Assembly (NCBI GenBank): GCA_047967505.1
Contig: CM106541.1
Direction: 5' to 3' (one strand)
Length of the DNA: 64,000 bases
DNA from: Dipteris shenzhenensis
Lineage: Eukaryota > Polypodiophyta > Polypodiopsida > Gleicheniales
Shown one piece after another: positions 1 to 10,539 of this stretch (position 1 is its first letter; every line of letters starts with the position of its first letter). A program made the translations under genes and the position numbers. The notes under the pieces were generated by a model. It was not told where the DNA came from and did not search any database. It worked only from the letters and a program-made list of their open reading frames with translations.

Positions 1-1010
1 TGTGTGCAATCTAAAAAGAGATCTTGCGAGCATTGGCATACCAACTCAAGTGGTTCCATGGCTTGGTTATAGTGGCCACCAGTAGGGAGCAAAAATGGGT
101 GTTGCTTACCTTCCATGCAAGCCTGACAAACTTCATCATTGCCCACGAATGGTTGATGCCATATTTTTCATTGCTTTTAGGATATGCTATAATCTTGAAG
201 TATTGTTGTCATCTCAAACCAACATTGCACTACACATTCCTTCCTCTACCCCTCTGTCAATCATTCACATCTATGGCCTTGGATTGAATAATGATGACAT
301 CTTCATCAAAGGCAACAATTATCCTATTTCTTGCATGCACCTTTTCTTTTCTGGTATGGTGATTGTGAATGGCATCTTAGCAATTCCCTTGATGGGATGG
401 CTCTACTTGTTACCCATAGTGATTGGATATTGAACCCCAATGAGAGTATAGAATCACTCTTGAGTCTTTGTCATATGCTTGGATGCACCACTATCTGCAT
501 ACTAGTAGTCGCCACTAGCTGATGCCACCGCAAGTGCAAACCATCTTTCCATTACTCGGGTAAGAAACGGATCTTAATGATGTTTGTTGTGTCTACGTTA
601 GCTCGAGCCAATTTGGATTTTCTAGAAAGGCTTTTCCCACAATTGAAACACTTCTTGTGCTTCTTGTTGGAGCTGATCTTTTACACCCACATGAAACCTA
701 AAGTGGCTTGCTCTAACCAAGTTGTTTGCCTTTTTCTTTTCCTTTTACAAGAAATGACTTACCTCTGAATCCACTAAACTTCTTCTGCAAGACTTCTTCC
801 TATAGGAGAAAAGGTTCTACTTCTTCGATAGTAACCAGTGATGGCTAGCTCCAAGGAAGTATGCCTAGCACCAAACTGACAGTCTAGGATGATTTCACAT
901 CATTTTACCACCTTCATTTTTGTGATGTAATCTTGCAATGAACCCCCCTTGTCCATCTTCATGTTATAAAGATCCGTTTTGAGGTCAGTTCATTGTTCAC
1001 CTCAAACCTT
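1..1010 (-). pseudogene. Ty1/copia gag-protease-pre-integrase remnant
   Basis: Read on the minus strand in several frames, this stretch follows copia order. A gag-like LYNMKMDKGGSLQDYI lies near 985-930. A damaged zinc knuckle (CFNCGK, its His and third Cys lost) lies near 650. The protease motif DSGASKHM lies at about 495-457. A GAG-pre-integrase piece reading NDEVCQACMEGKQHP lies at about 143-97. Stops and frameshifts occur throughout and no LTR is visible, so this is an old fragment that probably continues beyond the left edge. The family call rests on motif recognition. Confidence 0.75.
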
Positions 1011-1346
1011 TGCTACAACAATCGACCATTGCCTCTGAGAATCTGGATATGTGGAAGGACATTTGTAATGGCCCTAATGGTTGGAGAGAAATGCCCTCGG
1101 GAGCATTTTCCAATTTCCTTTGTAGGAAAGTGTGAGCGAAGGCATTTCTCAACCGTCAAGGTCACAAGGCTCATTTTCACACTGCCAACTCAGATTCTCT
1201 GCCTTCTTCCAGGCTTGATGGAGACCTAACAGGTTGAGAAGGTTGATAGGGACTCCTCACTTTGACTTTGATCCGATGGCTGGAATTCTCTTCTAGCAGC
1301 CCCTGGACCTTAACGACAATGGCCCAATGAGCAACATACATTCTGA
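1011..1346. other. no gene recognised
   Basis: Short reading frames only. I see no domain, splice signal set or repeat that I can name. It separates the copia remnant from the microsatellite. Confidence 0.5.
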
Positions 1347-1440
1347 ATGTATGTATGTATGTATGTATGTATGTGTATGTGTGTGATGTATGTGTATGTG
1401 TATGTGTATATGTGTATGCATATGTGTATGTGTATGTGTA

Positions 1441-1483
<43 letters not shown>

Positions 1484-1562
1484 ATATATATATCTGTGTA
1501 TATGTGTATGTATATGTGTATGTGTATGTGTATGTGTAAGTATATGTATATGTGTATGTATA

Positions 1563-1629
<67 letters not shown>

Positions 1630-1745
1630 GTGTGTATATACGTATATGTATATGCATATGCATATGTATATGTATATGTATATGTATATATGTATGTATG
1701 TACGTAAGTATATATGTAAGTATATGTGTATATGTGTATGTATAT
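1347..1745. repeat. compound GTAT/TGTATG/TA microsatellite
   Basis: About 400 bp of almost pure alternating purine-pyrimidine sequence, starting as (TATG)n and passing into (TGTATG)n with short (TA)n blocks. The long open frames on both strands here (runs of VYVCMYV or THTHIH) are a by-product of the repeat, not genes. Confidence 0.97.
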
Positions 1746-1900
1746 ACCTCTAGATCACACAATGAAAACTTTGCCGGTATAATTATTGTGTTAGGGGTTA
1801 GAATCATAAGCTTGTACCGAAGCTTGTCTATCAAATCATTTCATGCCATTTACACATTTTTTGAAATCATTACTTAGTCACGTTCATGTGGTATTTTGGG

Positions 1901-2290
1901 TCATAACTTGGTCAATATTGAACCATTTTCAATTTTCCCCTCACCAATATCATATATTTGGTAAAAGTAACGATTTTGGATATCAAGGCATTATTTGAAA
2001 TTGTTTTACACTTATTATATATGTATAGAATTAAAACTTGACAATGTAACATTTTCTACCATAAAAATAAACTAAATGACAATAATGGTCATAACTTGGT
2101 CAATTTTGAACCATTTTCAATTTTTCTCTCACCAATATCATATATTTGGTAAAAGTAACAAATTGTGTATATCAAAGGCATTATTAGAACTCGTTTTACA
2201 CTTGTTATAGAAGTATAGAGTAAGAACTTGACAATGTAATAATTTTGGACCATACAAATAAACTGAATGATAGTAATTATCACAACTTGA
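1901..2290. repeat. 188-bp tandem duplication
   Basis: The phrase TCATAACTTGGTCAAT begins at 1901 and again at 2089. The following roughly 188 bp match closely, including CACCAATATCATATATTTGG and GACAATGTAA. A third copy starts at about 2280 (TCACAACTTGA) and stops at once. This is a two-copy AT-rich tandem repeat of unknown origin. Confidence 0.9.
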
Positions 2291-3143
2291 TGTAGATATA
2301 TTTTTTGAAGATTCCCTCCCTTGATCTTAAGGTAGACTCATAAGAATATTTGTAGAAAATATAAAGAATATAAAAAATCATCACATATGATTATAAAGTG
2401 TCCACAAATATATTATAACATAGTTTTTAACGTTGGCAGGATGCAACTTGCATAGTTTTGAAGTATACACGAGTGTTTTGCATATTAGTATATCATGAAT
2501 ACAAGGGATGCTTTTATATAGCTCACAAAGCTATATAAAGTTATTCCTTTGTCCACAAATACGAGGGATGCGTTTAATAGCTCATAGATCTTCTTCCAAT
2601 AAAATTTTTGCCATTGCATAAGATAATAACGTAGATACAAAATCTACCTTATTTACACAAGATGTAATCATGCATGTAACAATCAATGGAACAAATTATT
2701 GTAACAATCAATCCCAATGTAATCAAAAGTAACATACAATAGTTAAAAAATAGTACCAATAAAGAGATATGTATTAACATGGAATCACTCACAATACTAA
2801 CCATGTAGTCAAAGGGTTGTCAAACTGAAAAGTGATAATAATGATTGTACAAATTTGACATCAAAAGTGAGGAATTCCAATCCAAAGAATCTTGTTACAT
2901 GCCTTTAGGTTAGAGGAGACACTTAAATGAGGTCCTTTGAAAGATGGAAAGAGGCTGAATTTTCAAGCATCAAGATTATTGGAGCATGATATCAATTCAC
3001 CTTTTATCCATCTTTCAACCTCTATAGATATTTGCATTGCTTCCATGATTTGTACTTAGTTTGATATGCATTAATTTTTGTTACATTTCAACGTGGATTT
3101 TGCCTATCTACAAGCTTGCTTCATGGAGAGCCCTTCATCTACA
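2291..3143. other. AT-rich stretch without a recognisable gene
   Basis: The sequence is AT-rich with frequent stops on both strands. A weak repeat of the phrase ACGAGGGATGC occurs near 2500-2575. No other structure was found. Confidence 0.5.
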
Positions 3144-3327
3144 GCTCAAACAACCTCTTCATGAGGTAAACTTTATTAGAGGCATTTTCCTTCTCATAAG
3201 TGGCACATAATTTCTTCCACAAATCTTCCGTAGTCTGCTCATTTACTTGTGTGAAATAAACCGATGTTGCAAGATGAAGTCTAACAGTAGACTTTGATAA
3301 TGCATCCAACTCATTCAAATCATCCTC
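3144..3327 (-). pseudogene. Ty1/copia gag (UBN2-type) fragment
   Basis: An uninterrupted minus-strand translation of about 60 residues runs through LDALSKSTVRLHLATS and TTEDLWKKLCATYEKE to NKVYLMKRLF. This is the characteristic core of plant copia gag (UBN2 / gag-polypeptide family). It has no start codon and is not joined to other pol pieces, so it is a fragment. It may belong to the same old insertion as the remnant at 1-1010, which would place pol downstream on the minus strand. Confidence 0.8.
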
Positions 3328-3339
3328 AAACTCTCACAC

Positions 3340-3650
3340 TTCCCTGGCCATCTTTACTACACTTGGCAACACTCCACGAACTCTTGCTCACAAGTGCAGC
3401 CATGTACACCTCTCTTGTAGGACCCAACAATCACCTTTTGGCAATGGTTACATTTGGGCATTTTATGTGTATGTTTGACTTGTCATTCTGTTGGATCATT
3501 TGTCCTTTGGTTTCCTTTTAGAAGCTATCTTTCACCCTTCATTTTCCAATTGTCCTTCAACTATTGAAGTTGTCTTTTGTCATTTGATCTTTAGCCTGTC
3601 GAGGGCGTTAACACCTGTCGTTCATCACTGTGAACATCTCCCCCCCCTCT
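3340..3650. repeat. diverged direct repeat, copy 1
   Basis: Matches 4600-4885 in the same orientation with many substitutions. Shared landmarks in order are TTGGCAATGGTTAC (CTTTTGGC/TTTCGGC), TTTTGTGTATGTT, GTTGGAT.TGTCCTT, and a TTAACxCCTGTC/TTAACGCATGTC end followed by ATTC or TTC. No coding content was recognised. Confidence 0.7.
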
Positions 3651-3831
3651 CCCCCCTACCCTTCCCTATTGCAATCATCCATGTCCTCATGGACTTCTTT
3701 CGGTTCATCCTCTTTTCCATGAACATGTAAACATGAAGTCACATTTTGTAAACATCCTTCTTCATTTGGTCTTGCTCATGCAATGGTATGCCATGTCAAT
3801 GCTTCGTGAGGTTCATTCATGCTTGGGTTTC

Positions 3832-4158
3832 CTAGAAGATTGTCTCATACACCTCTTTATACATTTTGGCTTGTTCAAAACAGATGGACAATGCTTTTGA
3901 AGCAACGAATTTGTCCTCCATCTCTAATAAAGGATCGTCCTCAATCCTTACTTCCTTGTCAACCCTACAAGATTGTGCAATAAGGGCAATTGCATAATCT
4001 TCTCTCAAATTAAATAGGCACTGTACGTCATACAACAAGACATACTCTTTTCCCTCAATATTGAATGAGGGAAGAATGGGCACAGTGAGGTTAGAACTCT
4101 CAACCTCAATGTCATCCACTATGACAGCATCTCTTAGGGTCTCATTTTTTAAGGCCAC
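3832..4158 (-). CDS. unrecognised 108-residue reading frame
   Basis: A minus-strand frame that opens MALKNETLRDAVIVDD. It is acidic in the middle (VDKEVRIEDDPLLEMEDKF) and ends KEVYETIF. I do not recognise a family. The composition is protein-like rather than repeat-like, and it lies between the two copies of a diverged direct repeat, so it may be part of an old transposable element. No splice or promoter context supports an active gene. It could be chance. Confidence 0.25.
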   Translation of the reverse strand: MALKNETLRDAVIVDDIEVESSNLTVPILPSFNIEGKEYVLLYDVQCLFNLREDYAIALIAQSCRVDKEVRIEDDPLLEMEDKFVASKALSICFEQAKMYKEVYETIF

Positions 4159-4599
4159 TAGGTAGCTTGCAAATATGTATAGAAAAAGTTTAGTTATGAG
4201 ACATCGAATGCTATTATATCCTTTGGTTCATTGCTTCATCACAATTTAGAATGTAGTTTGCAGTAACTTCATCTTGTCTAGACTTCATACATGCCATCCA
4301 TGATAGTCTAATGTGCAACATTAGATGGAAATGCTTTAGCCAAATGCATGATTGAGCAACAATTCAACTTACGAAACCATCCAATTTGGTAGCTACTGCG
4401 ACTCAAAATCTCCTTGAGTCAGCTCTATTTTTTTATTGGTTTGTCTACCCTCAAAAATCACTCTCTTCCTATCGAAACAAAGCATTGCCTATCCATCACC
4501 AATAGGATCGCCAAATGTTAGCCGATTTTTTCACCCCTACTACTCATGCTTTCCATGCCACCACCCCACATTATCTCACTCAAACACCTGCTCTCACGC

Positions 4600-4885
4600 T
4601 TCCCCAGCTGTCTTTATTGTGCTTGGTAGCCCTCCACCAAGTCTCGCCCACATGTGTGGCCATGTATGCCTCTTCTATGGGTTTCGGCAATGGTTACTTT
4701 CGAGCCCCTTTTGTGTATGTTCAGCCTGTTGACTTCGTTCTGTTGGATTTGTCCTTCGATTTTTATTTTGAAGTTGTTTACTGCTCTTCAATTTGCAATT
4801 TGCCCTTTGGTTGCTGAAGCTGTCTTTCCCCATTCTGCTTTTGGCCTGCCATTGATGTTAACGCATGTCATTCGATGTTAAACCA
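4600..4885. repeat. diverged direct repeat, copy 2
   Basis: Second copy of the repeat at 3340-3650. The two are about 1.26 kb apart. They could be old LTRs or a segmental duplication; no TG...CA ends or target duplication were found to decide. Confidence 0.65.
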
Positions 4886-5444
4886 TCAAGAACACCATGA
4901 TGAAACACCAAGAACACCACAATGAAACATCTCATATAATACACCCCATGACAGATCCTAATGGCATTTCAAAGAAGTAAATACTTTGAGCCTTTCCTGA
5001 GAGCCTCTCCTCTTCAAGAACAATCTTATCATGTTCCTTGTACCTAAGTTTCATCATTTGAATGCAATTCACATTGACCATTTGATCAATGTTTATACCT
5101 AAGGTATGGCATGGGTAGTTGGTCTTTCTTTGATGAGGATCTTTAGCCTTTGTGGCTATGATAGACTAGTTTGACACTTGCTCAAGTGTGTTGTGCCATT
5201 TGCAAAGGCATCATGAGCAGGATGGTGGACCACGGACAATATTTTCGATTGGATGCTATTGGACGTTTTGTTGTTACCTCTTCATGTCAACGACAATGAT
5301 CGACCGGAGAGGCACGCTTTGCATGCTGTTTACACATGAATACCCATGCGATGTTTTGATTGCTACTAGTGGACTTTCTAATGTCGGAGAGAGGGTCATG
5401 TCCACAATGATGATCGACTCGAGAGGCAATTTTGACATGAATAT
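4886..5444. other. upstream region of the host gene
   Basis: No gene was recognised. Two loosely similar segments at about 5284-5350 and 5398-5450 share ATGATCGAC(C/T), GAGAGGCA and CATGAATA.CCA, which suggests a small duplication in the distal promoter. Confidence 0.45.
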
Positions 5445-5520
5445 CCACGTCACCCTGTGTGAGGTTGCCACGTCATTGAGCCATTGTCTAGCCACGTCAA
5501 CAACCATCACGTATATATTT
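5445..5520 (+). promoter_or_regulatory. candidate promoter: three CCACGTCA boxes and TATA-like box
   Basis: CCACGTCA occurs at 5445-5452, 5468-5475 and 5492-5499, a spacing of 23-24 bp. A TATA-like GTATATATTT follows at 5511-5520, about 80 bp before the first ATG of exon 1. CCACGTCA is the reverse complement of TGACGTGG, a typical plant bZIP site with an ACGT core. The position and regular spacing support a promoter for the gene starting at 5598. The start site and the binding factor are inferred. Confidence 0.55.
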
Positions 5521-5597
5521 GTGTCCACATTTGCAACTTCTTTCGTATTCTGCTGCAGCTGTTTTCAGAGTTCAGATCGAGCTTCTCGCGGGAGGGA

Positions 5598-5648
5598 ATG
5601 ATGCAGGGTAGCGCGCATGGTGGTAGTGCTTATGGTGTCAAATACCAG
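5598..5648 (+). CDS. EIPR1: EIPR1/TSSC1-type WD40 protein, exon 1
   Basis: Exon 1 starts with two ATGs in a row (5598, 5601) and encodes MMQGSAHGGSAYGVKYQ before a donor CAG|GTTTTC at 5649. The MQG...YG(L/V)KYQ start is the expected N-terminus of plant EIPR1/TSSC1 homologues, and the reading continues in phase 0 into the ARC of exon 2. The protein is a WD40 beta-propeller; in animals EIPR1 binds the EARP/GARP tethering complexes of endosome recycling and dense-core vesicle traffic. The plant role here is inferred by homology. Which ATG is used is unknown; the second fits the usual MQG start. Confidence 0.8.
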
Positions 5649-6359
5649 GTTTTCAGCGCTCCTCTTTTCTTCTCTCTCTGTAGCACCACACTTCCTGGTT
5701 GCCTTGAGCTTCAATGGGATCATGTAAATCTCTGATATGCACTTTTCTGGCTGTAAGGTGGTTCAATAGTAAATTGATCATCAAGATCTAGACTTGGATG
5801 CAATTTCAACGTCCCTGGGATGCAGAGGGATGCAATCTGAACGTGTCCATGTGCGAACAATGCCTATCTAACTCGTGAGAAAAACAAACAAATGCAAGCT
5901 GTCTGCATTGGCCTTTCTCTTTCAACGTCGGAGCAGAATAAAAATTATAAGATGCATTGTTGTATCTGCAAAATGGGGAGCCTACACGGAGAGACTGAAA
6001 TTATAGTAGGCCGCCGAAATTATGGCAGGCGACCTTTGTCACCAACTGCAGCCCCGTGATTTTTTGCGTTTATTTCGAAGCGAGCAACTCATGGAGGAGG
6101 TGATGAAATATGTCATCCCCCTTAGGTTGAGGGAGCGAACAATTAGCTTCACCGCAGATTGTAACAATGACAAGCTATTTTCTGCAGAGCCTAAGCGTAC
6201 AGCCTTTGTGGTATCAGTCAGGAGAATGTGTCTTGTTCCCATTGTTTGGAAAAATCATACTGCCAATGAATATCATGTGCTAAAAGGGCAGGGATCAACC
6301 GTATTAGCACACTGAGGGCCATTGCAGTGATCACATCTTCAACAGTTGTCTGAAATGCC
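5649..6359 (+). other. intron 1, proximal part
   Basis: Intronic sequence after the exon 1 donor. An open frame at 6022-6315 looks protein-like (RLFRSEQLMEEVMKYVIPL) but I cannot assign it. No LTR ends were identified. Confidence 0.5.
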
Positions 6360-6860
6360 ATGTGCTAGCCATTTTTATGGCTGGAATTTACTCGACTCCC
6401 AGACGGCCTTTGCTAAGCTATAAGTTGGCCTCTAGTCGGCTCGTCTTGGTCAACCTGGTTGGTAAAACAGGGATTCCACGTGCAAACCAACCTAGGTTGG
6501 CTCCAGGTCACCCCATGGTTGGCCAGAGTGGGGGCTTCCCTCCCCACTATAAAAGGGGGTGCAACCCCCTCTCGTCTTCATCCACTCCTGATTTCACACT
6601 GAGAGTTGGGTGGTTACTAACCTCTAGTCTGGAGAGCTTCAGTTGAGGAGCACATACACTTGTCTGCTCTTGTATTCTGCCTGTCTTTGGCGCAGCACAA
6701 TGCAAAGGAAGAGATCTGTCGTCCAGTTTGATGCTCTTGTATTCTGCCTGTCTTTGGCAGCACAATGCAAAGGAAGAGATCTGTCGTCAAGTTTTATGAG
6801 CTATTCTTGTGATAACCATTTCTCAATCTGTATCGGATCCATGCTTGTTTACTAGTGAAG
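6360..6860 (+). promoter_or_regulatory. LTR-like block with TATA box inside intron 1
   Basis: A GGTTGG/CCAACC-rich segment is followed by TATAAAAGG at 6548-6556 and a short GGGGGTGCAACCCCC stem. It resembles in style the LTR promoters at 57480 and 52210. Downstream, a 67-bp unit beginning GCTCTTGTATTCTGCCTG is present twice in tandem (6666-6732 and 6733-6797). No TG...CA ends or primer-binding site were found, so it is probably a partial LTR. Its orientation (+) is opposite to the gypsy remnant that follows. Confidence 0.55.
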
Positions 6861-6989
6861 ACTAAGTAGAGGTGACATTCTAGAGTTGAGTCCAGCAAGA
6901 CTTCAAAGTAAATGATCTCCTTCCTAAAAAAGTCACATTTACTCATCATACAACTGATTCTGTTTTAGTAAAACTAAGCCAATTCGAAG

Positions 6990-8080
6990 ATAATGTCTTG
7001 CTGTAAACCAAGATATCATCTAAGGACACAACGACAAACTTGCCTAAATAATCTCAGAACAAGTCTTCCATCATTTGTTAGAAGGTTGCGGGAGCATTGG
7101 TCAAACCAGAAGGTAACACGAGTTCGAAAGGTTGTCCTTTCTATATGTTCACATGCGAATCTAGTGATAACCAATACGCAAATCAATCTTAGTGAAATAC
7201 TTCGCTCCTGCCAATCTGTCAATTAAGTCATTAGACCTAGGGAGAAGATACTTAATCTTCATTGTCACTTCATTCAATGGTTTATAATCAACACATACTC
7301 TCCATGTATTATCGTTCTTCTTTCTCAACAAGATAGGGGCACCCCAGGATGATTTACTTAGGTGTATATAACCCATCTTCAGGTAATCCTGAAGCTGTCT
7401 AGTCAACTCATCCTCCTCTAACTGGCCATCCGATAAGGCGGAATACTTATAGGCTGAGCACCAGGGATCAAGTCTGCAATGGTCTATTGCCCTTTCTGGA
7501 GGTAAACCTTTCGGCAATTGGGCTGAAAATACATCATTAAATTCAGTTAACAACTTCTTTAATTTCGTTTGTTCAATCAAACACACTTAATTCATTCTTG
7601 TCATGCACAAAAACAACAAATGAAGAAAGCGGACTCAAGACACAGTGGAACACATCATAAGAAGTTGTTTTGTAGTTGTATCACAGGTAGAAAAGTCCCT
7701 AGGAGGGATGAACATCATCACACACTGAATACATACTCGGGTACCTCTATGCGAAAAAGAAACAGTACGATCTTCCCAACAAATCTGGACAGTGTGGGTT
7801 TTAAACTAGTCTATCCCCAGGAGCAAGTCTACTTGATTTTAGTGCGTAACATAGCACGTCAAAACATCATCGTAGGCCTGAATCTTGATTGGGAGGTTCT
7901 CTACCTTGCGATCCCAAAAACTGCTTCTCAGGTGGAAGCTGTACCTTATAGGTGTCGTGGTCAGCCTCAACTTCTACACAAGTTTGTTATTCACATAATT
8001 GTGAGAGCTGTCCGGATCAAAGAGAATGTGTACTTGTTTTTCCCTCACTTCTCCATAGGCTCAGAAAATCTGGTTCTTTT
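6990..8080 (-). pseudogene. Ty3/gypsy protease-RT remnant in intron 1
   Basis: On the minus strand, a protease-like piece lies at about 8075-7790 (HNYVNNKLV, then VENLPIKIQAYDDVL). It is followed by a 141-residue open stretch (7586-7161) with the gypsy reverse transcriptase start: [30 protein letters not shown] and [13 protein letters not shown]. After a frameshift, [12 protein letters not shown] and VVVSLDDILVY extend the match to about 6995; LDD is the catalytic motif. RNase H and integrase are missing. Several stops show it is dead. Confidence 0.85.
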
Positions 8081-8282
8081 AGTGATTGTAAGTTTGAAAA
8101 CTAATTAACATGTTTTAAAATTAGAGAAAAGGAAAATTTAATTGTTTCTTCAGTTTTAGCAGATCTTAATTGCATAGGAAAGTGATCATTTACAATATTA
8201 CAAAGGAAAAAGGGAAAGAAAACTTTTAGAAATTATATTGTTGATCTCACTTCATAATTTTGAGTGATTTATTTGTCCATAG

Positions 8283-8366
8283 GCAAGGTGCATAGCAGCT
8301 TTGACAGCAGATTTGCAACATACATCCTTCCTGGTGGGCACTCTAAGTTTGAGAGAAGAGAATGAG
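8283..8366 (+). CDS. EIPR1: EIPR1/TSSC1-type WD40 protein, exon 2
   Basis: Starts after acceptor TTTGTCCATAG (8272-8282) and ends at donor GAG|GTAACA. The 28 codons begin ARCIAALTADLQHTSFLVGT and end LSLREENE, in phase 0 on both sides. The pattern QAR...(F)LVGT(L/Q)SL...(E)N is the conserved first blade of EIPR1/TSSC1 from plants and animals. It is too short to stand out as an open reading frame; recognition rests on the family pattern plus perfect splice borders and phase with exons 1 and 3. Confidence 0.88.
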
Positions 8367-8640
8367 GTAACACCGGTAAATTCTGTTCATGTTAGTTTTC
8401 CTCCAATGCATTATATCCTTGTGTTTACATAAGAAATAGAAAGAAAGATGATAAATTGTCGAAACTGTTTTTCTTTTCTCTTTAGGACATTTTTACATTT
8501 TGGAAAAAGAATGCTGAGGCTTGAAATGTGGGTTTTGTTGGTATTTAGGATACATTGTGGCATTAGTTGTGGGCTATCTTTTTTAATATTTAGAAAATTA
8601 TACCTTTCATAATTCTCATCCGTATAGCTGATAATGGATC
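8367..8640 (+). other. intron 2, proximal part
   Basis: Intronic AT-rich sequence between exon 2 and the copia remnant. No further structure was recognised. Confidence 0.5.
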
Positions 8641-9940
8641 TTTTAATGAAGGATGTAGAACTCTTTGTGTATCAGATGAATGCTAAAACCTCTTTTCTTA
8701 ATGGTGATTTGAAGAGGAACTTTATGTGGACTAGCCACATAGATTTGAAGTTAAAATAGAAGGTTTTGTGTGGATTAAAGTCGTGCTTGGTATTTAAAAA
8801 TAGAAGTACATTTTAAGAAAATGGATTCAACAAAAGTTCATAATCTCTATACAAAGCATAATGGTAAGGAAATATAGTTTTGGTCGTATTATATGTTGAT
8901 CATATAGGCATCACTTTAAACAACGGGAACGAATGCGTCAGGCTAAAGATGACTTGAATAAAGCCTTTGATATGAAAGACCTTGGATACATGCAAATCGT
9001 TTGGATATTGAAGTTTGGAGAGACAATGAGAAGAATTCATATCCCAAACCAAGTTTTCTATGAAATGCTCACAAGATTTATAATGGAGGATTGCAAACCG
9101 ACAAATACACCAATACATCCAGGTGAAAAATTACCGAAGAATTAGGATACTCTTGGAGTAGATGGAACATCATACATGCACCTTTAGGAAGTCTCATATA
9201 TTTGACCACTATCATAGCTTTCCCTATCAGCGCAATGTCCCAAATAATGATTGATGTGAAAGAAATCCATTGGAAGATAGCTAAGAGGATTTTTAAATAT
9301 GTGAAGCGAACACTAACATATGGAATTGAGTATAAGAGAAGCAATAATTTAAAACTAGTGTTTGGGTTGGATGCCGAGATGATAAAAGATCTACTTCTGG
9401 ATCTTGCTTCAATATTGGATCATGGTTGGTGTCATGGAGGAGCAAGAAACATTGCACTATTGCTCTATCATCAAACGGAAGCTGAATATATAGCAGCCTC
9501 AAAAGCAACTTGTGAGGCAATCTGGTCAAGAAGAATCTTGAATGATATTTGTTGTATTCCAACTACTTTATTTGTTGATAGCTAGAGCTCTATTCAGTTG
9601 GCAAAGATCCTGTATTTCATACGCAAACCAAGCACATTGAGGTGCAACATTACTTTATATGGTAAGCAATGAAATAGAGTTGGTATATTGTCCAACACAG
9701 GATGAGGTATATTTGTTGTATTCCAACTCCTTTATATTGTCGATAGTAGCTAGAGATCTATTAAGCCGGCTAAAGTCCTGTATTTCATGCTTAACCAAGC
9801 ACACTGATGTGCAACATTACTTTATACTGTGAGCAACAAAATAGAGTTGGTATATCGTCCAACGGAGAATGAGGTGGCATATATCCTAACCAAACCACTT
9901 TTCCAAAGGGTGTGAAGCCTAGTCTATTGTTCATCAAGGT
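8641..9940 (+). pseudogene. Ty1/copia RT-RNase H remnant in intron 2
   Basis: The plus strand reads, with many stops, as the C-terminal part of copia pol. A KTSFLNGDL piece lies near 8680. The frame AKDDLNKAFDMKDLGYMQ lies at 8933-9145 (end of RT, with EDCKPTNTPIHPGEKL). A 127-residue RNase H frame lies at 9202-9585 (HWKIAKRIFKYVKRTLTYGI; HQTEAEYIAASKATCEAIWS). The tail, DPVFHTQTKHIEV-like, lies near 9605-9640. The segment about 9546-9710 is then repeated imperfectly at 9711-9880, followed by YILTKPLFQRV. The standard catalytic DADWAG is degraded. Confidence 0.85.
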
Positions 9941-9944
9941 GGAG

Positions 9945-10500
9945 TGTTGGAAAAGTGAGTGATGAACTATGGATTTAGTTCATTAATTCACCCTTTTGGT
10001 GATTTGGTGTTATGATTATTAAAAAGCTAAAAAGAACAGTAGGTTCTAAATTAGGCTGCGTATGACATGATTTGTGATTTTAAGGGGGCCATATAAGGTG
10101 GCTACCCCTGCATTTTGGATGGAGGGGATGGGTGTCACATGGCATCATAAGGGCAACCAATTAGATGTTAGTTTTGCATGCATTTTGGATGGAGGGGATG
10201 GGTGCCACATGGCATCATAAGGGCAACCAATTAGATGTTAGTTTTGCATCTATGCATGTGTGTTAGTCACATTGTGTTATTGCCACATGGGAGCTGTGAC
10301 CTAACCTTGTTGAGAAGTTGAAAAGGTGGCTCATATCTCACACCTCTTCACTTCCTTTTAACTTGTGCTATGTATGGGTTTATTGCGTTTTGTGTAGTTA
10401 GTTGCTACATTTTCATGTGCGGCATCTTTAGAAGAGCTTGTAACCGGTGGATGATTATGGACATAACTCTACAATAGCTACAACACCACCTTATTAGCTG
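9945..10500 (+). repeat. probable 3' LTR of the intron 2 copia remnant
   Basis: A purine run (AAGGTGGAG) is followed by TGTTGGAAAAGTGAGTGATG at 9945, a typical polypurine tract/LTR start directly after the RNase H tail. Inside, a roughly 71-bp unit starting GCATTTTGGATGGAGGGGAT is present twice (about 10111-10180 and 10181-10250). The right end is not resolved. Confidence 0.6.
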
Positions 10501-10539
10501 TTTCACTCTACCTATCAATCTTTGGGTGACAAGAGGATG

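Noticed and set aside
1310-1877. Long reading frames on both strands (130-176 codons)
   Set aside because: They are translations of the GTAT/TGTATG microsatellite; composition is only Tyr/Val/Cys/Met or Thr/His/Ile.
7569-8108. 179-codon plus-strand frame
   Set aside because: Shadow of the minus-strand gypsy protease region; no family match on the plus strand.
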